The position numbers and the translations under genes were made by a program. Below are positions 14,739 through 22,477 of a stretch of DNA of 22,705 nucleotides, piece by piece. The notes under the pieces are model-generated. The model saw nothing but the letters and a program-made list of their open reading frames with translations. It had not been told where the DNA came from and made no database searches. The stretch's first letter is position 1. Each line of letters begins with the position of its first letter. This DNA comes from Pseudomonadota bacterium. Lineage in GTDB: Bacteria > Desulfobacterota > Anaeroferrophillalia > Anaeroferrophillales > Tharpellaceae. The DNA is taken from assembly GCA_015486505.1 (NCBI GenBank), contig WFRP01000244.1:1-22705 (forward strand). Reading direction: 5' to 3'.

Positions 14739-14814
14739 TTTGCGACCATCGGATTGCCCTTGGGTGCGGGCCGAAAAGGCTCCGTTTGGGTTGCGGGATC
14801 TGTTCCCGCATTAG
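14739..14814 (-). repeat. alpha repeat module, reverse orientation
   Basis: Carries the stem TGCGGGATCTGTTCCCGCA and GGGCCGAAAAGGCTCC. With the adjoining beta it extends the inverted repeat with 10416-10565 to about 150 bp; the alpha part is clearly diverged, unlike the beta part. Confidence 0.85.
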
Positions 14815-14833
14815 CAGAAAAAGCTTGGGGTCT

Positions 14834-15021
14834 CGGTTTTTCTTTGCGTCTTTGCGTCTTTGCGGGAGACAAAAAAGCAGTTATCCCGCAAAGACGTCTA
14901 TGCCCTTCAGGGTGCCAAGGCGTTTATGCCCTTTAGGGTGCAAATAGGGACAAAAAATTATTTGCTAAAAGCACCATTAGATTTATAAAAACAACTAGTT
15001 ATAATAAGTCATGAGGTTGAG
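14834..15021 (+). repeat. left arm of a 188-bp inverted repeat around kinase 3
   Basis: Pairs with 17757-17944. The outer ~112 bases differ at about three positions; the inner ~75 bases are more diverged with small indels. The arm contains an 11-bp hairpin (TCTTTGCGGGA / TCCCGCAAAGA), TTTGCGTC words and a TATAAT at 15000-15005 pointing to kinase 3, whose start is 42 bases beyond the arm. Confidence 0.93.
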
Positions 15022-15062
15022 ATACTTACATTTTCGGTTGGGATCAGAGTAGGGAGGCGGCG

Positions 15063-17756
15063 ATGAAAAAAATCTTACTACTGACGATTATGATGCTGTC
15101 TCTTTTTCAGTCCCGGCCGATTCAGACGGCCCGGGCGGCAGGCCGCCCATCGTCAACCGGGGCGGAGATTCGGATCGGGGTTCTGGCGAAGCGGAGTGTC
15201 AAAATCTGCCGGCAACGCTGGCAGCCGCTGGCGGATTATCTGAGCGAAAATTTTTACGAAAAAAAGTTCAGGATCGTTCCCCTGAGTTTTACCGAAATAG
15301 CGGCCGCGGTTGCCGCAAAACGGATTGATTTTGTCTTAACCAATCCGGCAATCTATGTTAACCTTGAGTTGAAATACGGTGTTTCCCGGATTCTGACGCT
15401 GGTCCAGAAAGAGGCGGGAATTTTTACCAATGAATTTGGCGGGGTCCTTTTTTATCGGGTTGACCGGGGTCCTTTTCACCGGCTTGTGGATGTGCGCGGT
15501 CATAGTCTGCGGGCGGTCAGTGCCCAATCTTTCGGCGGTTGGCTGATGGTGCTGCGGGAATTTAAAGAGAAGGGGCTCGCGCCGGAAGATCTTCGGGTCC
15601 TGGTTAAATTTACCGGCAGCCAAGATCAGGTTGTCTACGATATCCTGGCGGGAAAAGCTGATTTTGGTATCGTCCGCACCGGGATTTTAGAAAAAATGGC
15701 GGCGGAAGGCCGGATTGACGACAATAAACTGGCCGTAATTCATGATCATGGCGGCGGGAAAAATCATCTGCCTTTTCTCCATTCCACCCGGGCTTATCCG
15801 GAATGGCCCCTGGCTAAATTAAAACATACCAACGAATATCTGGCCAACCGGGTGGCGCGTACCTTGCTTTTCCTGCAGCCGGTTGATGAAGCGGCGATCA
15901 AGGCGGATATTGGCGGCTTTTGTACGCCCTTGAACTATCAGCCGGTCAGAGAACTTTTGCAAATCCTGCACCAACCGCCTTTCGTTCACTATGGCGATGT
16001 CAGTTTCCGGCAGATATTTTGGCAGTACTATCATTACTGGATAGCTTTGCTGCTTCTGTTTCTGATGGTTGTTGCCGGCATTGTTTCAGTTTCCCTGGTT
16101 AATAAAAAAGTCTATAAGTTACAACAGGAGCAGGTGCTTACAATTGAACAACTCCATCTGGCCGAGGCCGATGCCCAGGCCCGGAACTATATGGCCCAGG
16201 AGCTTTTGAACGCGGTGCCGCTGCCGGTTTTTTATCTCGATAGTGAACACAATTATCGGGGTTGCAACCAGGCTTTTGAAAAGTTTTCCGGCTTGACCAA
16301 GCCTGAACTTCGGGGCCGCTCCGGTTTGGAAGTCGCGGTTGCCGGTGGTAAAATTATGGTTAATGAGGACGATAAAAAACTGCTTGAGGAACCTCAGATT
16401 ATCACTCGTGAGTTTGTTTTTAATGAAGATAATGCGGATTTCAGTCTGTTTGAACTCCGGTTGACGGCCTATCGTAACCACGACCACCAGCCAGCCGGGT
16501 TAATCGGGGTACTCAATGATCTGACCCAGCATAAACTGCTGCTGCGGCAGATGAGCCAACTCAGCGCGGTGGTTGAGCAAGCCTCTGAAACGGTTGTGAT
16601 TACCGACCCTGCGGGCCTGATTCAATATGTTAATCCGGCCTTTGTCAAGATTACCGGTTATACCCGGGAAGAAGCTTTGGGGCAAAAGCCTTCGGTGTTA
16701 AAGAGCGGGCGTCAGGACGACGATTACTATCGGGAACTTTGGCAAACCGTGACCCGGGGTGAAACCTGGCGCGGTGATTTTGTTAATAAACGCAAAGACG
16801 GCAGTTTGTACGACGAAGCCGCGGTTATCTTCCCGATCCGTAATGATAAAGGTGAAATTGTCTCGCTGGCGGCGGTTAAACGTGATATAACCAAAGAAAA
16901 AGCGATGCAGACCCAGTTACGGACAACCCAGCGGCTTGAAGCGGTCGGGCAGTTGGCGGCCGGAGTCGCCCATGAGCTGAATACACCAATCGGCTTTGTC
17001 GCCAGTAATTTTGAAAGTATTACCGGTTATATCAAAAATTTTGTCGAACTGATTGAATTTTACCGCCAGGCAGTTGCTGAATTGGCGGCGCAGCTGCCGG
17101 AAACCGGGCCGCCGGTTCTGGAGCAGAGTGTCGCATTGGAAGAGGATCTCCAGATTGAGTTTATGCTTGAAGATCTTGAAGATCTTTTTTCGGAATCGCG
17201 GGATGGTTTTGAACGCATCAGCTCAATTGTGGTCAAGTTAAGGGAATTCTCCCGGGTTGATCAGATGGATGTCCGGGAAAGTTTTAATTTTAACCGGGCC
17301 ATAGAAACGACTCTGGTGGTGGCGCGGAATGAATATAAATACAGTGCCGAGATCACACTCGAACTTGATCCGGACCTGCCGGATGTTATGGCGGCCGGCG
17401 GCGAAATTAACCAGGTGGTTTTGAATGTTTTAGTTAACGCCGCCCAGGCGATCAAGGAGCAGGAACGTTCCGAACTGGGGGCGATCACCATCAAAACCGA
17501 TTTCGATTGTGGCTGGGTTTACTGCCGGATCAGTGATGACGGCCCCGGGATTAAACCGGAGAATCTGGAACGGATCTTTGATCCGTTCTTTACGACCAAA
17601 CCAGTGGGGAAGGGCACTGGCTTAGGCTTGAATATTTCCTATGACATAATTACCAAAAAACATAACGGCAGTTTGGTCGTAACTTCGGAACTTGGGGTCG
17701 GGACAACTTTTGTCATCTCGCTGCCGCGGGCCTCAAAAATACCTGAAAAAGGATAA
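15063..17756 (+). CDS. sensor histidine kinase with a PhnD-like periplasmic binding domain and two PAS domains
   Basis: An 897-residue kinase. An N-terminal signal/anchor (1-26) leads to a periplasmic solute-binding domain (about 34-305) of the phosphate/phosphonate-binding (PhnD) type: IRIGVLAKRS at 36-45, DFVLTNPAIY (89-98), VRGHSLRAVSAQSFGG, DILAGKADFGIVRTG. TM spans about 325-346. PAS1 (about 380-490) and PAS2 (about 500-612) follow, then H637 in GVAHELNTPI and an ATPase domain (NVLVNAAQAI, DDGPGI, GKGTGLGLN). No receiver. It should sense a small molecule taken directly by the fused binding domain; which one is unknown, and the domain type does not prove phosphonate. GGGAGG precedes the ATG. 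The gene is a single unit enclosed exactly by two inverted 188-bp repeats; the right arm starts at the base after its stop codon. Confidence 0.92.
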   Translation: MKKILLLTIMMLSLFQSRPIQTARAAGRPSSTGAEIRIGVLAKRSVKICRQRWQPLADYLSENFYEKKFRIVPLSFTEIAAAVAAKRIDFVLTNPAIYVNLELKYGVSRILTLVQKEAGIFTNEFGGVLFYRVDRGPFHRLVDVRGHSLRAVSAQSFGGWLMVLREFKEKGLAPEDLRVLVKFTGSQDQVVYDILAGKADFGIVRTGILEKMAAEGRIDDNKLAVIHDHGGGKNHLPFLHSTRAYPEWPLAKLKHTNEYLANRVARTLLFLQPVDEAAIKADIGGFCTPLNYQPVRELLQILHQPPFVHYGDVSFRQIFWQYYHYWIALLLLFLMVVAGIVSVSLVNKKVYKLQQEQVLTIEQLHLAEADAQARNYMAQELLNAVPLPVFYLDSEHNYRGCNQAFEKFSGLTKPELRGRSGLEVAVAGGKIMVNEDDKKLLEEPQIITREFVFNEDNADFSLFELRLTAYRNHDHQPAGLIGVLNDLTQHKLLLRQMSQLSAVVEQASETVVITDPAGLIQYVNPAFVKITGYTREEALGQKPSVLKSGRQDDDYYRELWQTVTRGETWRGDFVNKRKDGSLYDEAAVIFPIRNDKGEIVSLAAVKRDITKEKAMQTQLRTTQRLEAVGQLAAGVAHELNTPIGFVASNFESITGYIKNFVELIEFYRQAVAELAAQLPETGPPVLEQSVALEEDLQIEFMLEDLEDLFSESRDGFERISSIVVKLREFSRVDQMDVRESFNFNRAIETTLVVARNEYKYSAEITLELDPDLPDVMAAGGEINQVVLNVLVNAAQAIKEQERSELGAITIKTDFDCGWVYCRISDDGPGIKPENLERIFDPFFTTKPVGKGTGLGLNISYDIITKKHNGSLVVTSELGVGTTFVISLPRASKIPEKG

Positions 17757-17944
17757 CTCAACTTTATGACTTATTATAACTATTTTTTTATAGGTTTAAT
17801 GGTGTTTTTGCTAATGATTTTATTTTGTCCCTCTTTGCGCCCTAAAGGGCATAAACGCCTTGGCACCCTGAAGGGCATAGACGTCTTTGCGGGATAACTG
17901 CTTTTTTGTCTCCCGCAAAGACGCAAAAACGCAAAGAAAAACCG
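17757..17944 (-). repeat. right arm of the 188-bp inverted repeat around kinase 3
   Basis: Begins one base after the kinase 3 stop codon and matches the reverse complement of 14834-15021. It has the same inner hairpin of 11-bp arms. It fills most of the spacer before the receiver operon. Confidence 0.93.
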
Positions 17945-18014
17945 TGGACATAATGATTTTAACATTAAAAGCAATCAGTCAACCTGACTCAGAAAGCTGA
18001 GAGGATAAAATATT

Positions 18015-19208
18015 ATGGTGGAATCTAAAACGATCCTTTTTGTTGATGATGAACGCAGTGTTTTACGTTCCTTGAAACGGGCTTTCATTCGTAGCGGCCA
18101 TAAACTTTATTTCGCCGATTCGGCTGAACTCGGCCTCGAAATCCTGGACAAAGGCCGGGGCCGGATTGATATGTTGTTAACGGATATGCGGATGCCGGGG
18201 ATGGACGGCTATGAGTTTTTAAGAAAGGTAAAAGAGAAATATCCTCAGGTGATTCGTTTGATTCTCAGCGGTTTTATTGAGGAAACCTATGTTTATAAAG
18301 CCCTGATTGACGGCTCCGCCAAAACCTATCTCGCCAAACCCTGGAATACCCGGGAATTGATTACCCTGGTTAACGGTTTGATTGAGGTGGAAGAAACCCT
18401 CAAGGATAAGCATCTTCTGGAGATTATTAACACGGTCGGGGACTTGCCGAGTCTGCCGGAAATCTATTATAAGGTAATCGCGTTAATCGATGCCGATGCC
18501 GATTTTGAAGAAATTGTCGCGCTTATCGAGCAGGAACCGGCTTTGACCGCCAAGGTTCTGCAGGTTGCCAATTCCGCTTTTTTCAAGACCAGCACCGCCT
18601 CCTTGAAAAGAGCGGCGGTTTTTATCGGGATGATGGCCTTAAAGGATATCGTCGCCGGCTCCGCGGTTTTTGAGACGCTGGCGGCGACTTCACTGGGGCC
18701 TTATTCAATTGAAAAAATCTGGGAACACGCGGTCGCCTGCAACGGCCTGGTCAGTGAGATGTATGAACTTATTCATGATGAGAAGATTCCCGAGGATGTT
18801 GCTTCAGTCGGACTTTTGCATAATGTTGGAATTCTGGTGATGTTAAAATATTTTCCGGAGCAGTTGCGGCAGGTGCTTGAACGGCAGAAAAAATGTCCCG
18901 AACTTACTCAGGCACAATTGGAGGAGGAGATAATGGGGGTTGATCACGCCCGGCTTGGAGCTTATCTTCTCGATTGGTGGAATATGCCTTATCCGATTGT
19001 CGAAGCGACTCTTTATCATCATAACCCCCTGGCGGCTCCGCTGGTTAATCAGGAGATTATTGTGCTTTTGCATATTGCCGATCATTTAGTGCGGATCGAT
19101 ATGGAAGCGGAAAACATCAGCGCTCTGGAGCCGGAGATTTTTACCCGTTTTGCCATTCCCGGGCGTTTTCGCGAACGTTGCCGGATCGCGGAAAAAGGGA
19201 ACAACTGA
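18015..19208 (+). CDS. response regulator: receiver plus HDOD domain
   Basis: A 397-residue soluble regulator and first gene of a four-gene operon. The receiver (1-122) is intact: D11-D12, phosphoacceptor D57 (LLTDMRMPGMDG), S85 and K108 in the AKPW motif. The HDOD domain spans about 136-340 (LPSLPEIYYKVIALI, VANSAFFKTSTASLKRAAV). Its HD pair is changed to H269-N270 (GLLHNVG), so hydrolase activity is not expected, in line with the family's regulatory role. The start ATG has GAGGATAAAA upstream. Its stop overlaps the next start (TGATG), which implies translational coupling. Unlike the HDOD protein at 3479-4789, which has a Glu in place of the phosphoacceptor, this one can be phosphorylated, probably by one of the kinases upstream. 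Confidence 0.9.
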   Translation: MVESKTILFVDDERSVLRSLKRAFIRSGHKLYFADSAELGLEILDKGRGRIDMLLTDMRMPGMDGYEFLRKVKEKYPQVIRLILSGFIEETYVYKALIDGSAKTYLAKPWNTRELITLVNGLIEVEETLKDKHLLEIINTVGDLPSLPEIYYKVIALIDADADFEEIVALIEQEPALTAKVLQVANSAFFKTSTASLKRAAVFIGMMALKDIVAGSAVFETLAATSLGPYSIEKIWEHAVACNGLVSEMYELIHDEKIPEDVASVGLLHNVGILVMLKYFPEQLRQVLERQKKCPELTQAQLEEEIMGVDHARLGAYLLDWWNMPYPIVEATLYHHNPLAAPLVNQEIIVLLHIADHLVRIDMEAENISALEPEIFTRFAIPGRFRERCRIAEKGNN

Positions 19209-20605
19209 TGGATGAGCTTGAGTTACGTCCTACTATTCTTCTGGTTGATGATGAAGCGATGGTGCTGAATGCTTTGCAGCGGCTGCTGCTCCATAACCAG
19301 GAATGGGAGGTTCTGGTTGCCGGGAGCGGGGCTGAGGCCCTGGAAATTATGGCGCGGCAGCCGGTCGCCCTGGTTATGACCGATCAACGGATGCCGGAAA
19401 TGACCGGCCTTGAACTGCTGCGGAAAATAAAAGAGGCTTATCCGGACACCGTGCGCATGGTGCTGACCGGCTATGCCGAAATGGATGTTGTGGTTAATGC
19501 CATCAACCAGGGCGAAGTCTATCGCTTCCTGACCAAACCCTGGAAATATAAGGAGCTGCTGGAAACGGTTCAGGCCGGTTTGCAGCATTACCGGGAACAG
19601 ACGGTTCGTTATTCGGAGATCAGTAAACAACTGGTGCGGGCCAACCTTGAAACCGTAATGGCCCTGGCCGAGGCGATTGAGCTTAAAGATCACTATACCA
19701 AAGGCCACTGTATCCGGGTGCGGGATTACTCCCTGCGGATCGCGCTGGCGCTTAAACTTTCGGAAGATTTTCGCCGGGATCTGGTCTATGCCAGCCTGCT
19801 TCACGACTGTGGCAAGATCGGGGTCAGTGAGGCCGTACTCAATATTAAGGGTCCGTTGACTGAGGCCCAATATCGTGAGGTCCAGCGCCACTCGATTTTG
19901 GGCTTTGAAATGACCAACAAGATTGATTATCTGCGCTCAGCCAGTGTTATTATCCGCCAGCACCACGAACGCTGGGATGGCACCGGTTATCCGGACGGAA
20001 TTAAAGCCGATGAAATATCATTGGGGGCCCGGATTGTCGCGGTCGCGGATACTTTTGATGCTATGACTTCAAGCCGCCCTTATCGTCGGGCCCGGGATTT
20101 TAAATCGGCGGTTCAGGAACTCCTTGATAATCGCGGCACGCAGTTTGACGCGGAAATTGTCGATCTTTTTGTTTCTCTGCTCGATCTTCCGGCTGATCTG
20201 TCGGAAGCTGTCGCCAATCCGCGCCGGCTGCTGCTGGTCGGGGCTCAGGCCGAACAGCTCTCGGAATTGCAAAACTCTCTGCCGGCCGCCTCCTATGAAG
20301 TGTTCGGCGTCGCGACTCTGGCTGAAGCCCGCCGGCATCTGGCCGAAGTGGAAATGGTTATTTGCACCCAACATCTGCCGGATGGCGACGGGATTGATTT
20401 TTTGACCGCGATTAATCATCTGCAGCCCCAAATTATCCGGATTATGCTGATTGCCCGTCAGGAAATGGCAACCCTGGCGGCCACCGTTGACCAGGCTGGT
20501 CTCTACGCGTTTATGACTTACCCTTTACAGCCCGCGGAAACCTTGGCTTTGGTTGAAAACGCTTTTGAATGGCAGCGCATGGCCTGTGTTCTTAAATTTG
20601 TGTAA
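19208..20605 (+). CDS. response regulator: receiver, HD-GYP phosphodiesterase, C-terminal pseudo-receiver
   Basis: A 465-residue protein. The receiver (1-125) has D14-D15, D59 (LVMTDQRMP), T87 and K110 (TKPW). The HD-GYP domain (about 140-330) has H167, H199-D200 (LLHDCGKIG), H228 and the signature HHERWDGTGYP (252-262), so it is expected to hydrolyse c-di-GMP. From about 339 a second receiver-like fold follows (RLLLVGAQAEQ...), but the phosphoacceptor is Thr387 (VICTQHLPDGDG), the acid pocket is lost and the KP motif reads TYP, so it is a pseudo-receiver, probably for dimerisation or partner binding. Usual RpfG-type proteins end after HD-GYP. Start ATG overlaps the upstream stop by one base; an in-frame TTG at 19178 is less likely. 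Confidence 0.92.
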   Translation: MDELELRPTILLVDDEAMVLNALQRLLLHNQEWEVLVAGSGAEALEIMARQPVALVMTDQRMPEMTGLELLRKIKEAYPDTVRMVLTGYAEMDVVVNAINQGEVYRFLTKPWKYKELLETVQAGLQHYREQTVRYSEISKQLVRANLETVMALAEAIELKDHYTKGHCIRVRDYSLRIALALKLSEDFRRDLVYASLLHDCGKIGVSEAVLNIKGPLTEAQYREVQRHSILGFEMTNKIDYLRSASVIIRQHHERWDGTGYPDGIKADEISLGARIVAVADTFDAMTSSRPYRRARDFKSAVQELLDNRGTQFDAEIVDLFVSLLDLPADLSEAVANPRRLLLVGAQAEQLSELQNSLPAASYEVFGVATLAEARRHLAEVEMVICTQHLPDGDGIDFLTAINHLQPQIIRIMLIARQEMATLAATVDQAGLYAFMTYPLQPAETLALVENAFEWQRMACVLKFV

Positions 20606-20618
20606 TAGAGATTAAATT

Positions 20619-21155
20619 ATGGAAAACATTATAGAGTCTGAGGACTTTCAACGTATTCTGGTCGTCGATGATGAGCCCCGGATTGTAAATTCCCTGCGTC
20701 GGGTGTTTGCCGCCTCCGCCTTGATTCGGGTCGAGACGGCCTCAAGCCCCGGCGCCGCCCTGGCGATGGTGGCCCGGTTCGCGGATCTGCGTCTTGTTAT
20801 CAGTGATTTTATGATGCCGGGGATGGACGGCCTTGAGCTTTTAAGTGAAATCGGCCGGCTCCAGCCGGAGATTATCCGGATTATTCTGACCGGCCACGCG
20901 AATCTGCAAACCACCCTGCGGGCGATCAATGAGGTCGGGGTTTATAAATTTATTCTCAAACCCTGGAATAATGACGATCTCTACTGGACCATAGTCCGGG
21001 CTCTGGAGCTTAATGCGGCGCGTCGGGAAAATCAGCGTCTACAGAAAAAAATCAAGGAACAGGATCTGTTGTTGCAGAAGATGGAAAAGTTTTATCCGGG
21101 AATTACCGCGGTTAAGCGGGACGCGGACGGAGCAATTATTTTGACTGATCTTTAA
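20619..21155 (+). CDS. stand-alone receiver with a C-terminal coiled coil
   Basis: A 178-residue response regulator. The receiver (about 11-128) is complete: D17-D18, D63 (LVISDFMMPGMDG), T91 and K114 (LKPW). The tail has a coiled coil (about 130-157, rich in Arg/Glu/Gln/Leu) and ends YPGITAVKRDADGAIIL, a tail I recall from receiver proteins of this type; its function is unknown. No DNA-binding or enzyme domain. It may be a phosphate sink or a dimerising adaptor for the neighbouring regulators. Ribosome site weak (AGAG). Gaps of 13 bp on each side show tight operon packing. Confidence 0.88.
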   Translation: MENIIESEDFQRILVVDDEPRIVNSLRRVFAASALIRVETASSPGAALAMVARFADLRLVISDFMMPGMDGLELLSEIGRLQPEIIRIILTGHANLQTTLRAINEVGVYKFILKPWNNDDLYWTIVRALELNAARRENQRLQKKIKEQDLLLQKMEKFYPGITAVKRDADGAIILTDL

Positions 21156-21168
21156 CAAGGTATTCTTG

Positions 21169-22386
21169 ATGGCGACAGAAAAAAAACATACGGTTCTTTT
21201 TGTGGACGACGAACAGCGGGTTTTGAAGTCATTGAAAAGGGGGCTTATCGCGGAGCCTTATCGTAAAATTTTCGCGTCCGGCGGCCGGGAAGCTCTCGAG
21301 ATTCTGGCGGCGGAGCCGGTTGAGGTAATTGTTTCCGATATGAAAATGCCGGAGATGAATGGCCTGGAACTCCTGCAGGAAGTGGCTCAGCGTTATCCTG
21401 ACATTGTTCGTCTGGTTCTTTCCGGCTATTCGCATACCAATACCGTGCTGGCGGCCGTTAATGAGGGCCGGATATTTCGTTATATCACCAAACCCTGGAG
21501 CCTTGATAATGACATTAAACCGGCTCTGAACGCGGCTTTGGAATTTTATGACAAACGGGCTCAGGATCGTCTGGAAGCCGAACGGCTGCTGAATGATAAT
21601 CTGCAGCTTAAAGGGCAGCTGGATGATGGCCGTAAAACGGTTTCGGAAACCAAAAAAGTGGCCACCGAAATCTATCGCCGCAAAACCAACGCCCAGAAGC
21701 GCTCTTTTGAACGGATGCAGGGACTTTTGGATTATGTGTCGAACCAGGTTATTAACCTGGAAATGGGTGAGTTGGACGGCGAAAGTCGAAAACTGGTTGG
21801 CGAAATTAAAGCCGTCTGTCGCCGGGCGATCGCCGGAATCGACAATGTTTACCTTATGAACGCCCTTGAAGTAGGTGAAAGGCAGCCGCAGATGACGGTG
21901 GTGGAACTGGGCCGTTTTTTCGCCGAACTTGAATCGACGGTCAAAAAGTCTCCTGAAGCTGAAGGTTTGACCGTGATCTTTCAGTTGGCGGAAAACCTGC
22001 CGGAAAAGGTGATCAGTGATACTGAATTATTACATACCATGTTATGGGAAGTTCTGGCAAACGCCCTGCAAAACAGTCCGTCCGGCGGGATCGTGATTTG
22101 TGATGCCGCCGCGCAAAGTTTCGGTGAAGGGACTATGAATTTGATCGTATCCGTGCGGGATACCGGCCCCGGCATTGAACCGGATAAACTGAAAGAGTTG
22201 CAGAAACCTTTTTCCTGCGGCAGTTCCGGCAATAAGCGCCGGGCCTGGGGTGTGGGTTTAGCTCTGGCCCGTTTGATCACTTCCCGACTTGACGGTTTTA
22301 TGAAAATCGGCGGCGTCGAGCAAGGCTGTCAGGTCACCCTGACCGTAAAGGTTCAAGTTTCCTCCCACCCGGAAAATGAAAGCTGA
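21169..22386 (+). CDS. receiver-HATPase protein without a phosphoacceptor histidine
   Basis: A 405-residue protein. The receiver (1-120) has D13-D14, D57 (IVSDMKMPEMNG), S85 and K108 (TKPW). A coiled linker (about 125-185) leads to a helical region and a GHKL ATPase domain (about 240-395): N298 (WEVLANALQNSP), DTGPGI (331-336) and WGVGLALA (360-367). Between H89 in the receiver and H289 just before the N-box there is no histidine at all, so the usual HisKA phosphoacceptor is missing. It may phosphorylate through an unusual residue, act on a partner, or only bind ATP. AAGG lies 8 bases before ATG 21169; the TTG at 21166 is in frame but adjacent. Last gene of the operon. Confidence 0.88.
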   Translation: MATEKKHTVLFVDDEQRVLKSLKRGLIAEPYRKIFASGGREALEILAAEPVEVIVSDMKMPEMNGLELLQEVAQRYPDIVRLVLSGYSHTNTVLAAVNEGRIFRYITKPWSLDNDIKPALNAALEFYDKRAQDRLEAERLLNDNLQLKGQLDDGRKTVSETKKVATEIYRRKTNAQKRSFERMQGLLDYVSNQVINLEMGELDGESRKLVGEIKAVCRRAIAGIDNVYLMNALEVGERQPQMTVVELGRFFAELESTVKKSPEAEGLTVIFQLAENLPEKVISDTELLHTMLWEVLANALQNSPSGGIVICDAAAQSFGEGTMNLIVSVRDTGPGIEPDKLKELQKPFSCGSSGNKRRAWGVGLALARLITSRLDGFMKIGGVEQGCQVTLTVKVQVSSHPENES

Positions 22387-22388
22387 TT

Positions 22389-22456
22389 GTAATGATGCGG
22401 TCGTATTCGGGCTCAGGCGGCTTTTCCCGCCCGGCGGCAAGATTTCTTTTTTTCCC
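22389..22456. repeat. degenerate epsilon-like repeat between convergent genes
   Basis: The end of this stretch (CCGCCCGGCGGCAAGATTTC then a T-run) resembles 10170-10197. A 5-bp stem GGCGG-CTTTTC-CCGCC lies inside. It sits between the two convergent kinase genes and may terminate one or both; similarity is weak. Confidence 0.35.
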
Positions 22457-22477
22457 TGGACCCACTTGTCGCCCGTT

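Noticed and set aside
14834..17944. Insertion sequence or transposon with terminal inverted repeats
   Set aside because: The enclosed gene is a histidine kinase, not a transposase, and no obvious target-site duplication flanks the arms. It is kept only as a finding about inverted repeats.
17988..18001. CTCAG-AAAG-CTGAG hairpin before the HDOD start as a riboswitch or CsrA site
   Set aside because: The stem is only 5 bp, the loop lacks GGA, and nothing else supports a regulatory RNA.
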